Below, one piece after another: positions 51,460 to 59,711 of a DNA stretch of 64,000 nt (within the stretch, counting starts at the first letter, position 1; every line of letters starts with the position of its first letter). Position numbers and translations under genes: made by a program. Below the pieces are notes generated by a model. That model did no database searches, had not been told where the DNA came from, and saw nothing but the letters and a program-made list of their open reading frames with translations. The stretch is from CALBPI01 sp038531945 (GTDB lineage Bacteria; Pseudomonadota; Gammaproteobacteria; Steroidobacterales; Woeseiaceae): contig JBCBBH010000002.1 in assembly GCA_038531945.1 (NCBI GenBank), forward strand, positions 434,001 through 498,000, read 5' to 3'.

Positions 51460-52500
51460 ATGAGCGGAATTACCGTCAGAGCGGTAGATTTCTCCGGAGG
51501 GGATTCTGGTTGGTCCGATTTCGTGTCGGCCCATCCGGCGTGCACGCATTACCACCGTCCTGAGTGGGCGTCTGTCATCCAATCGGAGTTTAGGCAGACG
51601 CCGCACTACCTCATTGCGCACGATGCGTCGAGCGTACGCGGTGTACTCCCTCTCGTGCGATTGCGGAGCCGGTTGTTTGGCGACTTCCTGGTGTCGATGC
51701 CTTACCTGAACTATGGCGGTATATTGGCGACCGATGATGCTGCGCGAGATGCCTTGCTGGACGCGGCGATTGACCGTGCGCAGTCTCTCGGGGTGTCGCA
51801 TCTGGAGCTGAGAGAGCAGAGCGAATCGGACAGGGACCTGGCGGTGCGTACCGACAAAGTCTCGATGGTTTTGGAGCTTCCGGAGTCGATCGATGAATTG
51901 GGCAAGGCGATAGGAAGCAAGCGTCGCTCGCAGGTGCGGCGACCACTTCGTGAAAACCCCGACATCCAGGTGGGTGGTGTGGAGTTGGTCGACCGCTTCT
52001 ATCAGGTGTTCGCGCGCAACATGCGGGATCTCGGCACGCCGGTGTACGCCAAATCGTTTTTTCTCCGTATGGCACAGACGTTCCCGGAGGACGTGCGAAT
52101 CGTCACTATCACAGTCAACGATTCGCCTGCGGCAGCGGCATTCCTGATCGGTCATGGTGAGCAATTGGAGATTCCCTGGGCGTCGACCGTTCGCGATTTC
52201 AATAAAATCTCGATCAATATGCTTCTATATTGGGAAGTGCTTCGATATGCGATTGACTCAGGGTTCAAGCGCTTCGATTTTGGCCGGTCTACGAAGGATG
52301 CCGGCACGTACCGATTCAAGCGCCAGTGGGGTGCCGAGCCGCAACAACTTTATTGGCACTACTGGTTGTCGGAGGGTGTCGAACCGCCGAAGTTGAATCC
52401 TGACAATCCAAAGTTCGCGCTGGCTATCCGTGCGTGGCAGAAACTGCCGGTTGGCCTGGCGAATGTGATCGGTCCACGGATTGTTCGCAATCTTCCGTAA
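51460..52500 (+). CDS. XrtA/PEP-CTERM system FemAB-like protein (TIGR03019)
   Basis: A 346-residue GNAT-fold FemAB-like protein. The family opening SGWSDFVSAHPACTHYHRPE leads to VLPLVRLRSRLFGDFLVSMP and YLNYGGILATDDAA, then IGSKRRSQVRRPLRENPDIQ and FDFGRSTKDAGTYRFKRQWG toward the end. This pattern is diagnostic of the XrtA-linked FemAB protein. FemAB proteins use aminoacyl-tRNA or acyl donors, but the donor for this family is not known. It sits 19 bases after the deacetylase gene, which fits acylation of the freed amino group; that link is inference. Confidence 0.9.
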   Translation: MSGITVRAVDFSGGDSGWSDFVSAHPACTHYHRPEWASVIQSEFRQTPHYLIAHDASSVRGVLPLVRLRSRLFGDFLVSMPYLNYGGILATDDAARDALLDAAIDRAQSLGVSHLELREQSESDRDLAVRTDKVSMVLELPESIDELGKAIGSKRRSQVRRPLRENPDIQVGGVELVDRFYQVFARNMRDLGTPVYAKSFFLRMAQTFPEDVRIVTITVNDSPAAAAFLIGHGEQLEIPWASTVRDFNKISINMLLYWEVLRYAIDSGFKRFDFGRSTKDAGTYRFKRQWGAEPQQLYWHYWLSEGVEPPKLNPDNPKFALAIRAWQKLPVGLANVIGPRIVRNLP

Positions 52501-52505
52501 TCGAT

Positions 52506-53621
52506 ATGACCCTTCAAGTCGTACACTTCGCGTCCGGTGATTCGTGGGCCGGCGCGGAAGTCCAGCTCCATGAGCTCAGCTGTGCGATGAATCGTGTGTC
52601 GGGCGTGGAGGCCACCGTGGTACTTCTGAACGAAGGTATCCTGGCCGAGCGACTTCGCGAAGCTGGTGTCGGCGTCACAGTCATTGATGAGGGCCGATAC
52701 CACGCCGGAAAAATTCTTGTTCGACTAACTCGTTTGCTGCGCCGATCGCGACCGCATGTTGTACACACTCACCGACAGAAGGAGAACGTCATCGGCGGCA
52801 TTGCAGCTCGTCTGGCGCGAGTTCCTTGTTGCTTGCGTACCGTGCACGGAGCACCTGAATTTAGCGCGGTGAGTCTGAAGCAGAAGCTGAGCAGATTTAT
52901 GGATCTGAGAAGTGCAAGTCTCCTGCAAGATGCGGTTGTGATGGTGACCGAGGAGCTGGCGCTTCGCCTAAGGGGTGATTATGGATCCGTGCGTGTTGAG
53001 GTCATCGAAAATGGTATACGCAGGCCAAGCATTGCACTTCGCTCTACGCCGCTGTACGCGCGTCCGGGCTTGGTCAACGTCGCATTTGTTGGTCGCCTGG
53101 TCCCCGTAAAACGGGTCGACGTGTTTGCGGGTATTGCGAAATTTTGCGAAGACCAGGGCGACAGACGGTTTCATTTTCATGTGTTCGGCGAGGGTTCGGG
53201 AAGCGCACTCCTTGAGGATCAGATTAGGGCGGAAGGGACAGACGATCTGGTCAGTCGGTGGGGGTTCGTCAGTGACATGCCGTCTGCGCTGGCAGAGATG
53301 GACGTTTTGGTCATGACTTCGGATCACGAGGGACTACCTATGGTGATGCTTGAGGCGATGGCTTTACATGTCCCTGTAGTTGCCCATCGCGTGGGCGGAA
53401 TGATTGAGACGCTCGACGGCGGTGAAGCCGGGATACTCGTGGACACGCAATCCGTATCCGCGTTTCATGAGGCGCTGGTCAAAGTGTCCGACACGGACGT
53501 TGCAAAGCGGCTATCTGCAGAGGCGTTCAAGCAGTTCGAAACTCGCTACACGGCAGATGCCTGTGCGAAACGCACGGTCGATCTCTATCGGGATTGCGTG
53601 GGGTCAGAACCAGCTGGATAG
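52506..53621 (+). CDS. Glycosyltransferase family 4 in XrtA operon
   Basis: A 371-residue GT-B glycosyltransferase. The N-terminal domain has the SGDSWAGAEVQLHELSCAMN donor-domain opening (GAE variant) and VHTHRQKENVIGGIAARLAR. The C-terminal domain has VAFVGRLVPVKRVDVFAGIA, FHFVFGEG-like region (HFHVFGEGSGSALLEDQI) and the E-x7-E motif in MTSDHEGLPMVMLEAMALHV. ATG 52506 was chosen because it starts 5 bases after the FemAB stop; the open frame to 52434 is inside that gene. It is the last plus-strand gene of this operon and converges with a deacetylase gene, overlapping by 18 bases. Confidence 0.87.
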   Translation: MTLQVVHFASGDSWAGAEVQLHELSCAMNRVSGVEATVVLLNEGILAERLREAGVGVTVIDEGRYHAGKILVRLTRLLRRSRPHVVHTHRQKENVIGGIAARLARVPCCLRTVHGAPEFSAVSLKQKLSRFMDLRSASLLQDAVVMVTEELALRLRGDYGSVRVEVIENGIRRPSIALRSTPLYARPGLVNVAFVGRLVPVKRVDVFAGIAKFCEDQGDRRFHFHVFGEGSGSALLEDQIRAEGTDDLVSRWGFVSDMPSALAEMDVLVMTSDHEGLPMVMLEAMALHVPVVAHRVGGMIETLDGGEAGILVDTQSVSAFHEALVKVSDTDVAKRLSAEAFKQFETRYTADACAKRTVDLYRDCVGSEPAG

Positions 53622-54614
53622 TCGGGTAAGGAAACCGGCGGGGGTGTTACTGTTGCCCTCATGCACACCAATTCTCTTGAAACGGAATCGATCATCATCG
53701 GGCCGGTTCCAGCCCGCGATTGTGGTCACGGCCGACGCATAGTGCTGTGATACGAGATCGACCGCCTTTTCTGCATGATCCCCGTTGGGGTAGCAAAACA
53801 GGGGTACAGGTACGTTGAGCTGCTGCTCAAGTGCACGTTTGGAGGAGACCACTTGTCGATGCATTTCCGTGTCGGCGAGTTCGCGAGTCAAACGCGTGTG
53901 ATCTACTGTATGAGAGCCGAAGGTGATCAAACCTCCAGCTTGCATTTTGCCCACTTCTTCCCAATTCAGGAGCGACCTCACCTGATCGCGCAACGGATCG
54001 CCGAGCGCCTCGAGCATCACTCTTGACCGCTCCCGAAGCGTTGCGTCATCGAAATGGTTTTTCGCTGCGACGATGGCTTGGTCGATCGCCTCGATATCGA
54101 CCGCCTGATCTGCTTGCGGATGAATGTCGATTAGCCATCTGAACGCATCAGATTGCCACACGCTACCGGAGGTGCCTTGTGCCAACCGTATGGCGGCCGC
54201 CAGTTGCTCTGGCCAATAGTTGCCGTCGTCCCCGACCATGTCTGAGACGAGGTATATGGTGGCAGGTGCGTCATGACGATCGAGAACCGGGAGTGCGTAT
54301 TCCAGATTGTCTCGCCATCCATCGTCAAAGGTGATTGCTAACGCACGCTTCGGTAACGCCTCACCGTTTTCGGCGGCGGCCAACCATGCCTGCAGGTCCA
54401 CGAGTTCGAAGTGACGTTTCGCCACTCGAAGATGCATATCAAAAGTGTCGGGATGTACGATCATGCCCGGCTGCTCATCCACATAGCGCGGATCATTCGG
54501 GGGGAGGATGCGGTGGTACATCAAGACAACGAGGCTTGATCCCGCGCGCCAGCGATGCGGCCCCGCCAATGCGACCCCGGCTTCGAGGGTCGACTTGATA
54601 ATACGTTTCAACAT
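53604..54614 (-). CDS. Polysaccharide deacetylase (second NodB-fold protein)
   Basis: A 336-residue deacetylase distinct from the one at 50559. LVVLMYHRILPPND opens the domain, motif 1 is ALAITFDDGWRDNLEYALPV, motif 2 is FGSHTVDHTRLTRELA (His-x3-His), and a YPNGDHAEKAVDL block ends the fold. The N-terminus (LEAGVALAGPHRW) is only weakly hydrophobic. It is convergent with the glycosyltransferase and divergent from the phosphatase. In XrtA loci a deacetylase of this broader type is common near asnB and glycosyltransferase genes. Substrate: probably the same polymer or a glycolipid intermediate. Confidence 0.87.
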   Translation of the reverse strand: MLKRIIKSTLEAGVALAGPHRWRAGSSLVVLMYHRILPPNDPRYVDEQPGMIVHPDTFDMHLRVAKRHFELVDLQAWLAAAENGEALPKRALAITFDDGWRDNLEYALPVLDRHDAPATIYLVSDMVGDDGNYWPEQLAAAIRLAQGTSGSVWQSDAFRWLIDIHPQADQAVDIEAIDQAIVAAKNHFDDATLRERSRVMLEALGDPLRDQVRSLLNWEEVGKMQAGGLITFGSHTVDHTRLTRELADTEMHRQVVSSKRALEQQLNVPVPLFCYPNGDHAEKAVDLVSQHYASAVTTIAGWNRPDDDRFRFKRIGVHEGNSNTPAGFLTRLSSWF

Positions 54615-54750
54615 CAGGAATCAGATCGGCAGTCTATGGATTGGACTCTATCGTGTTTCGTGTTCAAAATCAGCGACTCAGCGCCGGGAATTTTGTCTGG
54701 TGAGCATAGACAATCGGGCTTCGACACTGACAAAAACGCGTTTGAATCCA

Positions 54751-55329
54751 ATGCATCGTGAAAGACTTACAATTTCGCAGAGAATTCGCCAAGAGCACGG
54801 CAGCTACCGTGAATTCGCTGAAGCGATGTTCGCCCGTTTTTTGTTGAAAGTGGGCCGCTTACGATCCTTGCGAAGGGCCTCGCTGCACGGTGTCGAGCGT
54901 CTGGTTTTCGTCTGTACGGGTAACGTTTGCAGGAGTCCGTATGCGGAGTTCAAGGCACGTGAGCTGGGGTTCGAAGCACAGTCGATCGGCACAAGGACCA
55001 GTGGTGGGACACCGGCGAATCCCGATGCGGTGCGCGTAGCGGAACGCCGAGGGATCAACCTTCATGACCACCGTTCGATTGCCTATGATCGATTCCTGGT
55101 GAGACCCGGAGATTTGTTCGTCTGCATGACGCCGACGCACGCTCGTGTGGTTGGTCGTTTGTTCGGGTCCGAACACACGGCGTTGCTCGGTTTGATCGGG
55201 TCTGGTGAGTCGCCGTTGATTGCAGATCCGTACGGTCGTTCCGACGCGTTTTTTGAGCAGTGTTTTGATCAGATTGATCAAGCATTGAACGAGGCGAAGA
55301 CCAGCGCGGAGGTTCCAGCGCATGACTAG
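54751..55329 (+). CDS. Low-molecular-weight protein-tyrosine phosphatase (Wzb-like)
   Basis: A 192-residue LMW-PTP. The catalytic P-loop is RLVFVCTGNVCRSPYAEFKA (C-x5-R with nucleophile Cys) and the general-acid loop is LIADPYGRSDAFFEQCF. The domain is preceded by about 50 basic helical residues (ISQRIRQEHGSYREFAEAMF), longer than in Wzb. GTG 54700 is another start in frame but has no better support. It would dephosphorylate the tyrosine tail of the kinase at 48277. It overlaps the next glycosyltransferase by 8 bases, so both belong to one unit. Confidence 0.88.
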   Translation: MHRERLTISQRIRQEHGSYREFAEAMFARFLLKVGRLRSLRRASLHGVERLVFVCTGNVCRSPYAEFKARELGFEAQSIGTRTSGGTPANPDAVRVAERRGINLHDHRSIAYDRFLVRPGDLFVCMTPTHARVVGRLFGSEHTALLGLIGSGESPLIADPYGRSDAFFEQCFDQIDQALNEAKTSAEVPAHD

Positions 55330-56413
55330 CCAGTCCGGCACCGTGCTTCATGTGATAGATACCACCGGGCCGGGTGGGGCGGAGACGGTGTTCCTGAGTC
55401 TGGCGGAGGCATGCATCGAGCGTGGACACCGCAGTGTCGCGTTGATTCGAGGGCCAGGATGGGTTGAGGAGCAACTCAGAAAAAGAGAAATTCCCTACCT
55501 CGTGCGCGATAGCAAAGGCAGTCTGAACTTTGGTTTTCTCAAAGAGATGGCGAAGATTATTCGCGAAGAGGGCGTGACACAGATTCAGGCCCATTTGCTG
55601 GGTTCGAATGTGTATGCGTCGATACTCGGGCTAACCTTGCGGGTGCCGGTAGTTGCAACGTTTCACGGTCATGTCGATATCTCGCAAGCGGAGCGGCTCC
55701 GCAGTTTGAAACTTGGCTTGATTCGGTTCGGGTCGAAGCACGTCGTCTGCGTCACTGAAGAACTCAAGAATTCAGTGAATGAGTCGACGTCCGGTTGGGC
55801 AAAGTTGAATCCGAAGGTGATCGCGAACGGCATTGACACAGCGCCGCTTGAGCGCATTCCAATCGATACACGAGTGGTATCCCAGGGTCCGATTGTCCTG
55901 GGTTGCCTCGGAAACGTACGACCGGCAAAGAACTATGGACTGGCGGTCGAGTTGATGGCCCTTCTGAAATCGCAAAACATTCCGGCGCGTTTGCGTATTG
56001 CCGGGGATGATACCAACGCTGCTGCAGCCGACCTCAAGCGCGAGGTTGAACGACGCGACTTGGGTGACGTCGTCGAATTTTCAGGATTCATCGACGATGT
56101 TCCGAGGTTTCTGTCAGAGATTGATGTGTACTTGATGACATCGAGCAGTGAAGGCCATCCGTTGGCTCTTACGCAGGCCTTGGCTGCCGGGCGCCCGGCT
56201 GTATCGACGCTCAGTGGCGTTGAGAGGGTGATACCAAAGGACCTCATGTTTTGGGCGGAGTCACATTCAGCCGAAGCATTGAGTGAGGCACTGCAGCGAG
56301 TGTTGCGTCATGAAGATCTTGATTCGATCGCGTCAGAGGCGCGCGAGTTTGTGAAGCAGCACTACAGTCTTGCCGCAATGTCGACCCAGTACCTTGAGTT
56401 GTACGAACTATGA
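55322..56413 (+). CDS. Glycosyltransferase family 4
   Basis: A 363-residue GT-B enzyme. It opens TVLHVIDTTGPGGAETVFLS (GGAE donor-domain loop). QIQAHLLGSNVYASILGLTL and VVATFHGHVDISQAE are the acceptor-side blocks, VLGCLGNVRPAKNYGLAVEL starts the nucleotide-sugar domain, and MTSSSEGHPLALTQALAAGR carries the S-E-G...E/Q-x7 pattern; the final acidic residue of E-x7-E is replaced by Gln in LTQALAAG. It overlaps the phosphatase gene. Sugar specificity cannot be read from sequence. Confidence 0.86.
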   Translation: MTSQSGTVLHVIDTTGPGGAETVFLSLAEACIERGHRSVALIRGPGWVEEQLRKREIPYLVRDSKGSLNFGFLKEMAKIIREEGVTQIQAHLLGSNVYASILGLTLRVPVVATFHGHVDISQAERLRSLKLGLIRFGSKHVVCVTEELKNSVNESTSGWAKLNPKVIANGIDTAPLERIPIDTRVVSQGPIVLGCLGNVRPAKNYGLAVELMALLKSQNIPARLRIAGDDTNAAAADLKREVERRDLGDVVEFSGFIDDVPRFLSEIDVYLMTSSSEGHPLALTQALAAGRPAVSTLSGVERVIPKDLMFWAESHSAEALSEALQRVLRHEDLDSIASEAREFVKQHYSLAAMSTQYLELYEL

Positions 56414-56496
56414 CGCGACTATGCCGACCGAGTTACGATTATTCTTTCTCACACAACGAACCGAGCCCCGCAACCGGTTCAGCCAGGAGCTCTTAG

Positions 56497-57657
56497 GTGC
56501 GTATCGGTTATTTGTATGACATGCAGGCCTACCCCCCGAGGGGCGGCAACCATGTGCACGCTGGCGAATTAGTTCAAGGGTTTCTTGCCAACGGACACGA
56601 CGTGTTCGTTGTTAACGACCCCACGATGCCCGGTGTGCAGAATTTCAGCGATTCGGAAGACGATCTGACTCGTTTTCTTTCTAATATCGATATTCTCTAC
56701 ATACGCATCGATGCTCGTTTCATAGCTGAGTGGCGAGCAGTTAATTTTTGTATGGCTCATGCGGAGCGGCGCCCCGTCGTTTGGGAGATTAACTCGCCTG
56801 CAGATGAGAGCCTTGCATTTTCCTGGCTGTCAGGCCGCAACCTTTCCGGCGAAGCAGAAAGCGCGTTCCGAAAGTTTCGCCGGTGGCAGCATGCATTCCG
56901 GAAAAGACCTGGCATCTATTTCGAGGAACGCGCACGACGCGAGTTGGCCAAGAGAGTCGATGTCGCGATTTGTGTGTCCTCCGCACTCGCTGATTACGCG
57001 CGCGACGATCTTGGAATCGCTGAGGCTGTCGTCATGCCCAATGGTGGGCCGCTGGTCGATCTGGCAGAGATCGAGTCGCGCCGAGCCAAATCACGCTCAG
57101 GATCGGATGAGTTCCGCGTACTTTACAGTGGTAGTGCGATTTACCCCTGGCAAGGCCTGGATTATCTTGCTGCGGTGATTCGTCTCGCGCAGACAGAGGC
57201 GCCGGACATTTCCTTTGTTTTGGCGGTGAACCAAAAACATCACAATCTACCGGATTCAGATCGAATCGTGATTCTAGAGAAACTGGATCGTGAGAAGATT
57301 CTCGATGCGATTTGCGGTGCTGATGTTTGTGTGTCCATTCATCCCCAATACCCGTGGGCGAAACACGGGTTCCACAATTCTCCGATGAAGCTTTTTGAGT
57401 ACATGGCCTGCGCTCGAGCGTCGGTGACGTCCGACCATGGGCAAATGGCGGAGCTTATCCGAGACGGGCAGGATGGCCTGCTCTGTCAGAATGATCCGGT
57501 TGAGATTCTTGCAAAGCTGAAGTCGCTTCGCGACGATCCAGAGCTAACTCAGCAGTTGGGGATGAACGCATGGCAGCGTATCCAACAGGAGTTTAGCTGG
57601 CGGAATCATGTGGTGCCGAAAACGCTGGCAGTCTTTGAGTCGAAGCTCGCGAGCTAG
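56497..57657 (+). CDS. Glycosyltransferase family 4
   Basis: A 386-residue GT-B glycosyltransferase. The start RIGYLYDMQAYPPRGGNHVH is typical of a subgroup with a Gly-rich acceptor loop. PVVWEINSPADESLAFSW, VDVAICVSSALADYARDDLG and VVMPNGGPLVD form the middle. VLYSGSAIYPWQGLDYLAAV and SPMKLFEYMACARASVTSDH (E-x7-type loop) form the nucleotide-sugar side. GTG 56497 has GGAG 8 bases upstream. It follows the previous gene after an 83-base spacer with no clear promoter and ends before a bidirectional hairpin. Confidence 0.86.
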   Translation: MRIGYLYDMQAYPPRGGNHVHAGELVQGFLANGHDVFVVNDPTMPGVQNFSDSEDDLTRFLSNIDILYIRIDARFIAEWRAVNFCMAHAERRPVVWEINSPADESLAFSWLSGRNLSGEAESAFRKFRRWQHAFRKRPGIYFEERARRELAKRVDVAICVSSALADYARDDLGIAEAVVMPNGGPLVDLAEIESRRAKSRSGSDEFRVLYSGSAIYPWQGLDYLAAVIRLAQTEAPDISFVLAVNQKHHNLPDSDRIVILEKLDREKILDAICGADVCVSIHPQYPWAKHGFHNSPMKLFEYMACARASVTSDHGQMAELIRDGQDGLLCQNDPVEILAKLKSLRDDPELTQQLGMNAWQRIQQEFSWRNHVVPKTLAVFESKLAS

Positions 57658-57667
57658 CTCAGAACAA

Positions 57668-57690
57668 GTCGCCCCGGGTGGCGGGGCGAC
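57668..57690. terminator. Bidirectional intrinsic terminator
   Basis: GTCGCCCC and GGGGCGAC form a perfect 8-bp stem around a 7-base loop, between the stops of two convergent genes. On the minus strand the stem is followed by TTGTTCT, a modest U-rich tract; on the plus strand by ATCGTT. It should end transcription mainly for the minus-strand secreted-protein gene. Confidence 0.7.
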
Positions 57691-57704
57691 ATCGTTCGCA
57701 GTCG

Positions 57705-58598
57705 TTACTGTGCGGATATGACAGGCGGATTAGGCTTTGGGCCTGTTTCCAACAAGCTGCTCGTCGAAATTGTGATGTTATCGATCAACCATTCCGTGTC
57801 TTCTGAGTAAGGCCCATTTGCCCAACCGAGAAAATAACCGCGTATGAATCCGCGAGGGCCATTGTCCGGAATGCGCAGCCCGGCATTCGACAGACTGTGT
57901 AACTGAGTGAAATCCGACTCGGAAGTCCAGCGGCGCCATACCTCAATGACGCCATCGTTTGCGCCATCGGAACTTTCGGTTGTCAGGTGGACAACAATCT
58001 CCATCCAGCGACCGCGATCCTGAGGCACGGTAATGAAGCGTCGCTGCTGCTGGAAGCCGCCCGAGTTCGTGTTGCCGCCCTGGCTATAACTCAAAGCGAT
58101 GTCCGAATTTCCGTTGCCGCCCGACAACATGTTCATCCAGAACGTTGAGCCGTCTCCACTGGTCTCGTAGCCATCCATCCAAACCGCGAAGAATTTGTTG
58201 TTGGCCCGGGCGCAGTTATCGCAATGATAGTAATTCAACGGTACGCGAATGTAGTAACTGTACCAGATGTCGGTTTGCGGCGTCCCAAGGTTGTAGCGTT
58301 GCTCGGACCAGTTCTCACCAGCAGGAAAAATGAATCGCAGGCTGTGGTCACCGTCCCACGCTTGCCAGTCCCGATCGACTTCGTTGTTTCGAGGTCCATT
58401 GTTCCAAACCGCGACGTTTCGCGTGCCGTCTCCGAACACAACCGACGTCCGATTGTTGTCCTCCCAGGTAAAACCTTCCGGAGATGACAGTGACATATCC
58501 GCTGACTCAAAGGACTCCGAGATTAACTCTCTTGCGTCTGCGTTCATCGAGAAGGAGGCGGCGAAACAAACGGCAAAAAACATTCGAGTGAAATTCAT
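57705..58598 (-). CDS. Secreted ConA-like/polysaccharide lyase-like protein
   Basis: A 297-residue exported protein. A signal peptide (MFFAVCFAASFSMNADA) precedes a single beta-rich domain with features of concanavalin A-like folds: LISESFESADMSLSSPEGF, DGDHSLRFIFPAGENWSEQR, DIWYSYYIRVPLNYYHCDN, NKFFAVWMDGYETSGDGSTF, RGRWMEIVVHLTTESSDGA and DNITISTSS. The W-x-E-I-V-V-H strand and ND-x-x-IEVW-like DGVIEVWRRW recall heparin-lyase-type and LamG proteins. It ends PKPNPPVISAQ with no PEP-CTERM tag. The start at 58598 sits just before the signal peptide; an open frame 11 codons longer exists. A role in cutting or binding the secreted polysaccharide is likely but unproven. Confidence 0.72.
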   Translation of the reverse strand: MNFTRMFFAVCFAASFSMNADARELISESFESADMSLSSPEGFTWEDNNRTSVVFGDGTRNVAVWNNGPRNNEVDRDWQAWDGDHSLRFIFPAGENWSEQRYNLGTPQTDIWYSYYIRVPLNYYHCDNCARANNKFFAVWMDGYETSGDGSTFWMNMLSGGNGNSDIALSYSQGGNTNSGGFQQQRRFITVPQDRGRWMEIVVHLTTESSDGANDGVIEVWRRWTSESDFTQLHSLSNAGLRIPDNGPRGFIRGYFLGWANGPYSEDTEWLIDNITISTSSLLETGPKPNPPVISAQ

Positions 58599-58731
58599 GC
58601 TGTGGATCTCCATGATCGCGAGGATCAGCAAAATGATGACGCTTGTATAGCAGAAAATGATGAAAATTTGTTACGTCTGACTCACAGATATCCCGATCAG
58701 TTCCTTAAAACGGACGAAATGTCGTTTATAG

Positions 58732-58741
58732 GAGACAGTTC
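58732..58741. promoter_or_regulatory. GAGACAGTTC motif, second copy
   Basis: This 10-mer is identical to bases 37099-37108 in front of the XrtA priming transferase gene. Here it lies about 135 bases upstream of the minus-strand secreted-protein gene, in a 165-base spacer that is otherwise AT-rich. It also holds a minus-strand TATACA near 58643-58648. A shared regulator site is possible; chance cannot be excluded. Confidence 0.25.
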
Positions 58742-58763
58742 TGCTGTGATCGTGTTGTCTCGA

Positions 58764-59705
58764 CTAGACTCGCTGGCGGCTAGAGACTCGATTCGGCGCG
58801 AAACAGGATGCGAATCTCGCCCACAAGTAGACGTACATAATCCGGCTATTCGCGAAGATTATGCTAAGCGGTTGCCGACGGTATTTAATCCATGCCAAAC
58901 CGGCGACCAATCCGACAATGCATGCGATACCAAGCCCGAAACCGGTCAAATTGTTAAGTGCGAGCATTGCCAGCGTCAGTAGATGTAGGGCGACCAGCAC
59001 GAGTGCTGACAAGAAAACTCTGGAGCGCAGTGCCAAGCTAATTGACTGGCAGTCGCCGCGTCCATGCCAGACCTCGCGTTTATAAAATTCGGACAACGTT
59101 TTCGGGAAGCCCTCGTGACTCACAAACAACTCTGGTCGTTCTTTGACGATGCCGCCATCCAGCGTCGCACGCTCACAAATCTCGGTATCTTCTCCGCTGA
59201 TGAGTAGTTCGTCGAAACCACCGAGCTCCACGAAATATTGTCGAGCGATGAGCATGTGGCCTGAGTTGATATGATGATTGTCCCGACTGAGTAAAGGTGC
59301 AAACCAGTTTTTTTCGAGCGCAGATGGATCCTCTGATATACCGACAAACGAGCCTGTTATGGATCGCTTGTTTTCCTGGATCCAACGGAGCGTCTCCGCG
59401 ATATGTTCTTCCCAGCTGGCGGTTAGTCGCACGTCTGCATCGATAAACACGAGAACGTCACCGAGTGCCTCTTCGGCGCCAGCGTTGCGTAGTTCACCGA
59501 TGGTTTCAACATCAGGTTTGAGCACGACTGCCGCTCCGTGATCCGAAGCCAATTTCGGCGTTGAGTCGGTCGAACCATTGTCGACGACGATCACCTCGCG
59601 GGTAATTTCCACGGGGACGAAACGGTCGATAGCAGCCAGCGTCCCCGGCAGTAGTCTTTCCTCGTTGAAGGCGGGTATCACAAATGAAATTTGCGGCGCG
59701 GCCAT
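58764..59705 (-). CDS. Membrane-anchored glycosyltransferase family 2
   Basis: A 313-residue GT-A enzyme. QISFVIPAFNEERLLPGTLA with VIVVDNGSTDSTPKLASDHG opens the fold, DVLVFIDADVRLTASWEEHI carries the DxD motif, and LLISGEDTEICERATLDGG holds the catalytic acidic residues. Two transmembrane helices near the C-terminus (LALRSRVFLSALVLVALHLL and GFGLGIACIVGLVAGLAWI) anchor it. It starts 6 bases after the end of the asparagine synthetase gene, both on the minus strand, so they are co-transcribed. Confidence 0.88.
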   Translation of the reverse strand: MAAPQISFVIPAFNEERLLPGTLAAIDRFVPVEITREVIVVDNGSTDSTPKLASDHGAAVVLKPDVETIGELRNAGAEEALGDVLVFIDADVRLTASWEEHIAETLRWIQENKRSITGSFVGISEDPSALEKNWFAPLLSRDNHHINSGHMLIARQYFVELGGFDELLISGEDTEICERATLDGGIVKERPELFVSHEGFPKTLSEFYKREVWHGRGDCQSISLALRSRVFLSALVLVALHLLTLAMLALNNLTGFGLGIACIVGLVAGLAWIKYRRQPLSIIFANSRIMYVYLWARFASCFAPNRVSSRQRV

Positions 59706-59711
59706 GGCGGT

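Noticed and set aside
57705..57760. Pro-rich C-terminal end of the secreted protein as a PEP-CTERM tag
   Set aside because: There is no Pro-Glu-Pro, no following transmembrane helix and no basic end; the protein stops after VISAQ.
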